Shown in pieces: positions 1-5,066 of a stretch of 7,229 nucleotides of DNA. The position numbers were made by a program, and so were the translations under genes. The notes beneath the pieces are model-generated. The model was given only the letters and a program-made list of their open reading frames with translations. It searched no databases and was not told where the DNA came from. The stretch comes from Pseudomonadota bacterium (lineage in GTDB: Bacteria; Desulfobacterota; Desulfobacteria; Desulfobacterales; ETH-SRB1). Position 1 is the first letter of the stretch, and each line of letters begins with the position of its first letter. The stretch is from NCBI GenBank assembly GCA_018897415.1, contig JAHIKR010000043.1, positions 1-7,229 of the forward strand. Reading direction: 5' to 3'.

Positions 1-246
1 CAACGACTATTGATGCAGCGGTTTCATCACAGGATGTTTCAATACCAAGTATTATCATAATAAATAACTATTCGGGTTGTCAGGTTCACGGTTCACGGTT
101 CACGGTTGGTTGCCTTGATACATACCTTCTTCATGTTACGATTATATTTTATGATTTACTGGATAGCTATAATGAGAGTTGGCTTTGTTTGTGTACTTTA
201 TATAACATCTTGTTTATCCTGTCAGATTCTTTTTCAAATGGGATCC
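1..246. other. left-edge non-coding region with repeats
   Basis: No gene is supported here. It lies 3' of the DUF4384 gene and holds a 7-bp tandem repeat (83-107). Around 205-235 there is an AT-rich stretch containing ATCCTGTCAGATT, which resembles dispersed intergenic repeats I have seen in other environmental bacteria (recalled, not verified). A plus-strand frame is open from base 3 to a stop near 290, and its first 20 or so codons read plausibly as protein. It could be the tail of a gene that begins left of the window, but it runs through the tandem repeat and then overlaps the DUF4384 gene. No convincing terminator hairpin follows the DUF4384 stop. Confidence 0.5.
83..107. repeat. 7-bp tandem repeat (GGTTCAC)n
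   Basis: Three perfect copies of GGTTCAC (83-89, 90-96, 97-103) followed by a partial GGTT. Similar heptamer-period arrays occur at 6147-6163 and 6677-6746 near the other end of the window. This is a simple-sequence intergenic array with no visible coding role. Confidence 0.9.
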
Positions 247-1065
247 TTATTCGCCCACTATCTCGTAAGGCAAGACATTGATGGTGCGCTCTGAAAGGGG
301 GATATCCACAAGCCAGCTTCCAACTGCATCGGATGTGTAATAAGGGGTGTCATCTATTTTTGGTGGCAAAGGCTGCCTGGTTTTGGTTGCAACCACCATA
401 ATCGCCTCTCTGTCCTTCCTGTGCCCCGGCAATGTGCCTACCTTCAGGTGAATCCCTGAAGCCTGCTCAGATTGCGTCGGAAACCGAAAATAATCGCCCT
501 TTGCGAGACGGCTTTGTGCCCGCACCATGGAAGGAACCAGAACGATTGCCCGGCTGTCCGCAGTAAGGTTGATCAGGGTTATGAAACATTGCCGGTTTGC
601 CCTGGCCTCGACAAACATCTCTTCGCCTGTGGTAAATACTCTCTTATTCAGCTTTGCCTCAAGTTTAAAGGCTGGATCCGGCTCCCCCTCCGGCCTGGCC
701 ACCTGGGCGCGCAGCTTCACCTTGTATATAATTACGGGAGGTCTGGTTTTATCTTCCTGCAAGACATCTGCATCCCACTGCACCACCTTCTCCGCTACAA
801 TCTGGCCGTATGAAGCAGAGTTGACAACATCTGAAAGAAGCGTAAAATCCTGCACAATACTTGCCGAGGCAAGCCGAACCCCGGCCACCGTCTCTATCGC
901 GTTTCTTCTTGCATCGGTCAAGGCTATCTGTACCGCCTCTGCCGCTGTTACATTTGCGACTTCAGCCCGGCCTTCGCAGGTCACCCATCTACTGTCTGCT
1001 GAACCGGCAGAAACAGACGCAAGAAGTAAAAACAAGCAAAATAAAGCTGAAATAATTCGATTCAT
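247..1065 (-). CDS. exported DUF4384-domain protein
   Basis: 272-residue protein. Residues 1-21 form a signal peptide (MNR, a long hydrophobic core, then ASVSAGSA), so it should act in the periplasm or at the cell surface. Residues about 25-115 resemble the LPP20/FlgT-N type module: an alanine-rich helix with TDARRNAIETVAGVRL. Residues about 130-215 fit DUF4384, a beta-rich domain with the pattern 'F.TGE...V.A......ITLINL..D..A.VLVPS'. The start ATG is preceded by AGGAGT (1078-1073) at good spacing. DUF4384 proteins are often encoded near caspase-like proteases and SUMF1-fold proteins, which matches this neighbourhood, with the caspase gene 150 bp upstream on the same strand. No catalytic residues are evident, so a structural or binding role is inferred. 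The DUF4384 call is from recognition, not a search. Confidence 0.75.
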   Translation of the reverse strand: MNRIISALFCLFLLLASVSAGSADSRWVTCEGRAEVANVTAAEAVQIALTDARRNAIETVAGVRLASASIVQDFTLLSDVVNSASYGQIVAEKVVQWDADVLQEDKTRPPVIIYKVKLRAQVARPEGEPDPAFKLEAKLNKRVFTTGEEMFVEARANRQCFITLINLTADSRAIVLVPSMVRAQSRLAKGDYFRFPTQSEQASGIHLKVGTLPGHRKDREAIMVVATKTRQPLPPKIDDTPYYTSDAVGSWLVDIPLSERTINVLPYEIVGE

Positions 1066-1090
1066 TATAAAAGACTCCTACTACAGAGAT

Positions 1091-1194
1091 CACTGAGCAC
1101 ACTGAGATCGATTTTTTAAAAGAGAAATATGATGACGAGGAGCAAAGGAGGATGAGGATAAATATTTTTCTCTGTGACCTCTGTGTGCTCCGTG
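1091..1194. repeat. imperfect inverted repeat, CTCTGTG-type intergenic element
   Basis: The arm 1091-1108 pairs with 1177-1194 at 15 of 18 positions; the core is GAGCACAC against GTGTGCTC. The sequence type (cacagaggtcacagag and relatives) resembles dispersed intergenic repeats in environmental proteobacteria, and its translations give serine- and arginine-rich spurious ORFs. It fills most of the 150-bp gap between the caspase and DUF4384 genes. It could fold in mRNA and separate their expression. Confidence 0.6.
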
Positions 1195-1215
1195 GTGAAA
1201 ACAAAATGTTACAAA

Positions 1216-2145
1216 TCACTTATATTTAATGATCTCGGTATGTTTACTGCCCATAATCTGAGGATGCTGCTCCCTCATGTAGAGGCGCCGCGCCATGTAA
1301 CTCACCTCTTCGCAAAGATAATTGTGAAGTTCCCCTCCGGTTACGTCCCCGTCTTTGTCGGCATCCGCCTCACCCTGGAGCCCTTTAAGAAAATAATAGG
1401 TATAAAGACCGTGTTTCTTTGCAGGATACCAGGAACTTATCTGATCCCCTGTAGATGAGGTCAACACGCACGCATTTTTCATGGTAAGGAGAGGATTTTT
1501 AACATCAATAAACACAGGTGACGCATTCTTCAAAAGCATCCCTTTTTCCGATCCGCCGCTAAAGCAGGTATCAAGCACAACCGTAATGGACCGGGCAGGA
1601 AGCTTTGCCAGATTATCGTAAAAAAGCTTGAGGCTGTATCCGTTAAAACGAACAGTTGACGGGTCGCAGTCCACAGGAACAAAATAACCGGTCTTTGTAT
1701 TAACGTCAGGAGCGCCGTGGCCGGAATAATAGACAAAAACATCGGACTTGTCTGGTTTCAGATAGCTGTAAAGTTTTGCCTTATAATCGCTCTCAATGCC
1801 AAACCAGGTTCTGAACTGGGCCTGGGTGGCGTTTTCCAGATAAATAATGTTTCCAGGCCGATAACCAAGGGCTTTTTGCACATAATTTTTAACAATGCGC
1901 GCGTCGGAAACAGCATAATCGACATTCGGCACATCCTCTGAGTTATAGTTTTGGTTGCCTATAATTACCGCCACACCGTATTTATTTTCAATCTGTGCGC
2001 TGGGCACTCTTTTGTCAACGTCCGCAGACTTACTCACAAAAAGAGATCCCTTCCCGCTTTTAGCGGATGCGGAAAAAGATAACGGAACAAAAAGAAACAT
2101 GATTGCAATAAAAATACCTGTGCTTAATATCATTTTTCTTTTCAT
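1216..2145 (-). CDS. exported caspase-like (peptidase C14 family) protease
   Basis: 309 residues from the chosen ATG. Residues 1-27 are a signal peptide (MKRK, hydrophobic core, SFSASA). Residues about 55-245 carry a caspase/metacaspase fold: YGVAVIIGNQNY (first strand), DARIVKNYV, then VFVYYSGHGAP with catalytic His143, and VVLDTCFSGG with catalytic Cys194. Both members of the dyad are intact. Residues 261-272 (DADKDGDVTGGE) match a canonical EF-hand loop at positions 1, 3, 5, 6, 8 and 12, suggesting Ca2+ binding. Bacterial caspase homologues cleave after basic or acidic residues and often work in regulated proteolysis or cell-death circuits; the substrate is unknown here. The start at 2145 is chosen because AAGGAGG sits 5 nt upstream and the signal peptide follows directly. 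A longer frame (to 2235) would overlap the antitoxin-like gene. Downstream lies the DUF4384 gene, a frequent partner. Confidence 0.9.
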   Translation of the reverse strand: MKRKMILSTGIFIAIMFLFVPLSFSASAKSGKGSLFVSKSADVDKRVPSAQIENKYGVAVIIGNQNYNSEDVPNVDYAVSDARIVKNYVQKALGYRPGNIIYLENATQAQFRTWFGIESDYKAKLYSYLKPDKSDVFVYYSGHGAPDVNTKTGYFVPVDCDPSTVRFNGYSLKLFYDNLAKLPARSITVVLDTCFSGGSEKGMLLKNASPVFIDVKNPLLTMKNACVLTSSTGDQISSWYPAKKHGLYTYYFLKGLQGEADADKDGDVTGGELHNYLCEEVSYMARRLYMREQHPQIMGSKHTEIIKYK

Positions 2146-2150
2146 AACAG

Positions 2151-2157
2151 CCTCCTT
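2151..2157 (-). promoter_or_regulatory. strong Shine-Dalgarno of the caspase gene
   Basis: The minus strand reads AAGGAGG five bases before the ATG at 2145. It decides the start in favour of the signal-peptide methionine over an upstream ATG at 2235. Confidence 0.9.
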
Positions 2158-2197
2158 TGTTGTCCATAGCCCATCAAATCGCAAACCGTTTTTCGGG

Positions 2198-2473
2198 TTA
2201 ACGGTCTGCTGCATTTGTCTTAGACCAATTAGCATCTACCGCAAATAATTGTCCCAAGGGCTGAAAATCTAGTAGTTCCTGGCGTTTCAATTTATTTCTG
2301 ATTTTCTCAAATAATCTTACAGTTTCTTCAGTATATAACCGTTCCCCGCAATGCAGGCAGACTTCAGCATGGACTCGTAAAGTTGCGGTATGATTTCCAC
2401 CGCGCATAAGTTTTTCTACTTCCTTTTCTTTCAATTCACCACCGCAAACCGGACATTTTTCAAATGGCATCAT
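2198..2473 (-). CDS. YgiT-type zinc-finger protein (MqsA-like antitoxin N-domain)
   Basis: 91 residues. Two CxxC pairs, CPVC (7-10) and CLHC (39-42), with the helix-strand pattern between them, mark the YgiT/MqsA N-terminal zinc-binding domain. Residues about 47-67 form a charged helix. The C-terminal helix-turn-helix of full-length MqsA (about 131 aa) is absent, so DNA binding and autoregulation as in MqsA are doubtful. A good SD (AAGGAG) lies upstream, and the start overlaps the DUF4258 stop by 4 bp (ATGA, 2473-2470), so the two are translationally coupled. Such short YgiT proteins paired with DUF4258 are usually annotated as putative type II toxin-antitoxin modules, with the zinc-finger protein as antitoxin. 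The last 12 or so residues after QLFAV look like an extra tail. Confidence 0.8.
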   Translation of the reverse strand: MMPFEKCPVCGGELKEKEVEKLMRGGNHTATLRVHAEVCLHCGERLYTEETVRLFEKIRNKLKRQELLDFQPLGQLFAVDANWSKTNAADR

Positions 2474-2790
2474 GATTTTTCTCTCCTTACTCGAAAATTA
2501 ATCCAACGATCAGAATTCGGGCGATAGACCGTAATGAGAACAGCCCATTGGTTTTCATCATTAAAAGCCCAAACACTATGAACAGGATCGCCGCTAAAAG
2601 TTTTACCATAAACCAGGCAGCTCTGGTACGGCTTGTCGTCTGGATAATCTTTAATAATTTCTCCATGAAAAACTGAGAAATATATTTCATCAAATGTCAA
2701 TCGATCGGATTCAGCTTCTTCATCAGCATGATCAGTAATCCGTATTCTGTTGGCTTGTATAGCATCAATGATATTAAAAAGTTCCATCAT
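2470..2790 (-). CDS. DUF4258 protein, putative toxin of a type II pair
   Basis: 106 residues, cytoplasmic, with no signal peptide. DUF4258 features are visible: an N-terminal helix, then ITDHADEEAESDRLTFDEI (about 18-36), HGEIIKDYPDD, SCLVYGKT, and a C-terminal AVLITVYRP strand with WINFRVRR at the end. The family is thought to share a RelE/BrnT-like mRNA-interferase fold and is typically encoded directly before a YgiT-type zinc-finger protein, as here with a 4-bp overlap. The toxin role is inferred from family and context. Two adjacent ATG codons (2790-2785) could start it and no strong SD is seen. It lies downstream of the TR, 250 bp away, on the same strand. Confidence 0.75.
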   Translation of the reverse strand: MMELFNIIDAIQANRIRITDHADEEAESDRLTFDEIYFSVFHGEIIKDYPDDKPYQSCLVYGKTFSGDPVHSVWAFNDENQWAVLITVYRPNSDRWINFRVRREKS

Positions 2791-3040
2791 GACAATTCGT
2801 TTCTGTGGTTTCGTGACTGTAAAAGTAAAAACGATATGGCCCTGTCCTTAATATTATCGGTATCGTACAAACTATATTCCACGGTAATCACCGCCGCCAC
2901 CTTCGACCAACCATCGGGCAGGCTACCGACCGCGGCGGTTTACATGTTATTCGTCTCCGCTGTAAACGGAGAGCAGGACAGGCGTCTGGACACAAAAAGC
3001 GCTCTCAACCCATCCGTAAACGAATTGATTCCGGCATATT
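2791..3040. other. 3' flank of the template repeat, no gene
   Basis: 250 bp between the TR and the DUF4258 gene. The frame translating the TR stays open down to 2940, but there is no start signal and no recognisable protein after the TR. An 8-bp perfect inverted repeat, ACCGCCGC (2890-2897) with GCGGCGGT (2932-2939), and a smaller one, CTCCG (2956-2960) with CGGAG (2968-2972), lie here. They may fold in the 3' part of the TR transcript. No T-run follows them, so an intrinsic terminator is not supported. Confidence 0.5.
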
Positions 3041-3167
3041 GTGTGCTGGCGAGGCGGAAGCCCAAGTTGTTGTTCCTGTTGTCCGGGGTGTTGTTGTTAC
3101 GATTAGCAGACCGGCAGTTCCTCGCGTTGTTGTTCCAACTGCCGCCGCGATTCACCCGGTTCGAGCC
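3041..3167 (-). ncRNA. DGR template repeat (TR)
   Basis: Donor template of the retroelement, located 43 bp 3' of the RT stop. It aligns without gaps to the VR at constant offset 2031. Over 3046-3167, 98 of 122 positions are identical, and every one of the 24 differences is an adenine in the sense TR (15 A-to-G, 6 A-to-T, 3 A-to-C). Read in the VR frame the TR contains 14 AAC/AAT codons, including three NNN runs, all replaced in the VR. Such codons can give 15 amino acids and never a stop. Its transcript should be the RNA template for the mutagenic RT. The upstream limit is about 3167, where similarity stops. The downstream limit is about 3041, after one C/G mismatch at 3045. Confidence 0.97.
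3046..3067 (-). repeat. TR copy of the invariant block (IMH*)
   Basis: 22 GC-rich bases identical to 5077-5098 at the 3' end of the TR, containing two adenines that are unchanged. By position it is the TR counterpart of the 'initiation of mutagenic homing' element. The next base (3045) is C in the sense TR and G in the VR, the only non-adenine difference near the repeat end. Confidence 0.8.
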
Positions 3168-3209
3168 ATTCTACGACGCCTGCCCATGTAGCACCCTTTC
3201 TCTTTTTTT

Positions 3210-4217
3210 CTATGTATTTAAAGAAATCAAGCTTCTTAATCGATAACTGTCTGCAAAACCCATATGCTCAAACATGCTGCGCATGCTCATTACAAATTTT
3301 TCTTCCAATATCAGGCCTTTTTTAAACTCAACCATTCTCTTTTGCATCCGTCTTTTCATCCTCTGAAGATTTTCCTGTTTTATCCTTATGAGATTCGGAA
3401 ACACCCTGAAACCCAAAAACGGAAGGCCATGTATCCGGGAATTTAATGACATTGCCCTGGGGTTTAGCGCCAATCGTAAACAATCAGCAAGAAAGGTCTC
3501 CATGTCCCTTAAAATACCCTTCAAATATTCCTTAGAGCTGGAAAAGACCACCATGTCATCCATATATCTGATATAGCGCTTAACGCCTGAGTTGTCTTTT
3601 AAAAAATGATCAAGCGGATCAAGATAAACATTGGCAAAAAACTGGCTCGTCAGATTTCCGATGGGAAGCCCTTTTCCTGCTTCAAGTCCCCTACTCGTAT
3701 CGCTGTTGCGGATAATTCGTTCCACCAGTAAAAGCGCCTTCTTATCCTTAACCTTTTTTTCAACCAGATTCAAGAGAATATCATGATCAATGCTGTCAAA
3801 ATACTTTGCGATATCTGTTTTAAGGTAATAATAATTATTTTTCAAAAAGCGCTTCGCTCTCTTAATTGCCCTGTGTGTTCCCTTGCCTTTACGGGTGGCG
3901 TATGAATCATATATGAATGTCCTGTCAATAACAGGCTCAAGTGTCTGAACCAGAGCATGATGGACAACCCTGTCCCGAAACGGCGCCACACTGATTATCC
4001 TCTCTTTTGGATCAAATATCTTAAAATACCGGTATCTTGCAGGATGATATGAACCGGTCTCAAGTCTTTCCTTGAGTATCAGCAGTTCCTTTTCCAAGTT
4101 GAAGTGAAACCAGCATGCATCTTGTGTTTTTCCAGATCCTTTAATGGCTTTCTTGAATGCCTTATAAAGATTATCAAAACTGCAAATGTCTTCAAAAAGA
4201 TATCCAGCCCTTTTCAA
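3210..4217 (-). CDS. DGR reverse transcriptase
   Basis: 335 residues, a normal length for DGR RTs. Visible motifs: ISVAPFRDRVVHHAL (75-89); motif A KTDIAKYFDSIDH (133-145) with catalytic Asp135; GLPIGNLTSQ (183-192), the IGxxxSQ form characteristic of DGR RTs where most RTs have QGxxxSP; YMDD (218-221) with the second and third catalytic Asp; and GLPFLGFRV (264-272). It copies TR RNA into cDNA with errors at adenines. The start is TTG: its first bases overlap the avd stop (TTGA, 4217-4214), GGAAG lies 8 nt upstream, and no in-frame Met occurs until YMDD. The C-terminus ends abruptly at LISLNT. A different frame stays open past the stop into the TR, so a recent frameshift at the tail is possible. 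The order target, HRDC, avd, RT, TR is consistent with known DGRs. Confidence 0.97.
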   Translation of the reverse strand: MKRAGYLFEDICSFDNLYKAFKKAIKGSGKTQDACWFHFNLEKELLILKERLETGSYHPARYRYFKIFDPKERIISVAPFRDRVVHHALVQTLEPVIDRTFIYDSYATRKGKGTHRAIKRAKRFLKNNYYYLKTDIAKYFDSIDHDILLNLVEKKVKDKKALLLVERIIRNSDTSRGLEAGKGLPIGNLTSQFFANVYLDPLDHFLKDNSGVKRYIRYMDDMVVFSSSKEYLKGILRDMETFLADCLRLALNPRAMSLNSRIHGLPFLGFRVFPNLIRIKQENLQRMKRRMQKRMVEFKKGLILEEKFVMSMRSMFEHMGFADSYRLRSLISLNT

Positions 4218-4546
4218 CTGTTTTTCTTCCAGCCCCCTATCATCTTGCCTGTTTCATTAAGCAGTCCGCTCACATGTTCATACTGTTTTGCTGAAATGTA
4301 TTTTCTCTTATAGGTAATCCTGAACATGACACGTAGTTTCTCTATATATAGGTTCAGCCGATCCAATATATATGACCTGTCTTTCGTATATATAGCCTCA
4401 ATTATACCTTCCATTACATCAAGCGTCATGTTTGCCATCCTGCCGGAAATAGTAAATCTGACTGATTTGGGAAATTTCTCAACTGTATCGAGTATCCAGT
4501 CAGTTGTATCAAACCATTTAACGAAGATCGGAAAATCTTCTTTCAT
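4214..4546 (-). CDS. avd: DGR accessory protein Avd (four-helix bundle)
   Basis: 110 residues, all helical, with the usual Avd layout: a helix over 4-24 (IFVKWFDTTDWILDTVEKFP), 'RFTISGRMANMTLDVMEGIIEAI' as second helix, a third with LNLYIEKLRVMFRI, and a basic fourth helix after KYISAKQYEHV. Family members (related to the 23S rRNA intervening-sequence S23 fold) form pentameric barrels that bind the RT and the TR RNA and are needed for mutagenic retrohoming. The start ATG overlaps the upstream HRDC stop by 4 bp (ATGA, 4546-4543), and its own stop overlaps the RT start, so three genes appear translationally coupled. The product is basic at the C-terminus (KRKYISAKQ, GGWKKNS), consistent with nucleic-acid contact. 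Confidence 0.93.
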   Translation of the reverse strand: MKEDFPIFVKWFDTTDWILDTVEKFPKSVRFTISGRMANMTLDVMEGIIEAIYTKDRSYILDRLNLYIEKLRVMFRITYKRKYISAKQYEHVSGLLNETGKMIGGWKKNS

Positions 4547-4980
4547 GTCTTGCTGTAAAATCCTTTTATGATTTCAATAAGTTCATTGCCGTATTTTGAC
4601 ACCTTGCTTTTTCCAAAACCCTTTATCTCTTTAAGACCTTCTGCGCTTTTCGGAGCTTTCCTAACAATATCAAGAAGTTCTTTGTTTGTGCCTACAATAT
4701 AAACAGGCACGCCGTCCTTTTCCGCCCTTTCCTTGCGCCATGCCTTTAGTGTGTCCAACAATATTCTTTGAGGCTTGTCGAGACCATCCAGCTCTTTTTC
4801 AGCGGTTTTCTCTATTAAAGGATCATATTCAAAGAAAACTGACCAGTAGCTGTTTTCACCGTCCTGAAAAAAATTTACATGATATGATTTTATCTTTTTG
4901 TTCAGGATAGATTTATTGAGAACATCTTCATGGAAGGTTTTTGTGTCGCGGTCAAATGGTATAGTGATAATTTTGAACAT
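4543..4980 (-). CDS. HRDC-domain DGR accessory protein
   Basis: 145 residues from the chosen ATG. Residues 1-65 form an alpha/beta N-domain (FKIITIPFD, SYHVNFFQDG, YWSVFFEYD) typical of small HRDC proteins encoded with DGRs. Residues about 70-142 are the HRDC domain: QRILLDTLKAWRKERAEKDG, VPVYIVGTNKELLDIVRKAP, KGFGKSKVSKYGNELIEII, the last part helix-hairpin-like. HRDC domains bind nucleic acid in RecQ helicases and RNase D; a role in cDNA or target-site handling is inferred. It overlaps avd by 4 bp. An in-frame ATG at 5028 would add 16 residues, but these are encoded inside the hairpin and the first conserved-looking residues are MFKIITIPFD, so 4980 is preferred. No clear SD precedes 4980, so the start is less certain than the gene. 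Confidence 0.85.
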   Translation of the reverse strand: MFKIITIPFDRDTKTFHEDVLNKSILNKKIKSYHVNFFQDGENSYWSVFFEYDPLIEKTAEKELDGLDKPQRILLDTLKAWRKERAEKDGVPVYIVGTNKELLDIVRKAPKSAEGLKEIKGFGKSKVSKYGNELIEIIKGFYSKT

Positions 4981-5035
4981 AAAATTAAAAAAATGGTCTG
5001 CATGTTGATTATCCTTCGGAATCAACATGCAGACC
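4981..5035 (-). terminator. 16-bp perfect hairpin plus T-run between target and accessory genes
   Basis: Arms 4995-5010 and 5020-5035 are perfect inverted repeats with a 9-nt loop (5011-5019). On the minus strand the hairpin is followed by ATTTTTTTAATTTT (4994-4981), so it has the form of a rho-independent terminator for the target gene. A hairpin or cruciform just 3' of the VR is also a known DGR target-recognition element, and this one begins 36-41 bp past the VR end. Both roles are possible. As a terminator or attenuator it would keep HRDC, avd and RT expression below that of the variable protein. Confidence 0.85.
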
Positions 5036-5066
5036 CCCGAAAGGTAAAAAGGTAAAAAACCAAAAA

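Noticed and set aside
3..290. Plus-strand open frame at the left edge as a partial gene.
   Set aside because: It runs through a tandem repeat and into the DUF4384 gene on the other strand. Only the first 20 or so codons look protein-like, and no family is recognisable.
527..1096. A 189-codon plus-strand frame opposite the DUF4384 gene.
   Set aside because: It is an antisense shadow; the minus-strand frame has a signal peptide, an SD and family motifs, while this one has none.
989..1219. A 76-codon minus-strand frame, serine- and arginine-rich.
   Set aside because: It is a translation of the CTCTGTG-type intergenic repeat and overlaps the DUF4384 start.
2146..2235. N-terminal extension of the caspase gene from an ATG at 2235.
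   Set aside because: It would overlap the zinc-finger gene, precede the signal peptide with 30 non-hydrophobic residues and ignore the perfect AAGGAGG before 2145.
2940..3155. A 71-codon minus-strand frame resembling the C-terminus of an FGE-fold protein (as a truncated second target gene).
   Set aside because: Its similarity to the target is confined to the TR, where the AAC-rich codons are the template signature. There is no upstream FGE domain, no start signal and no recognisable protein after the TR.
2728..3246. A 172-codon plus-strand frame over the TR and DUF4258 5' region.
   Set aside because: It is antisense to the TR and to DUF4258, with no motifs, and exists because the TR complement is rich in GTT codons.
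4981..5028. Upstream start of the HRDC gene at 5028.
   Set aside because: The extra 16 residues are encoded by the hairpin and T-run. The conserved-looking protein begins at the ATG at 4980, although the lack of an SD there leaves some doubt.
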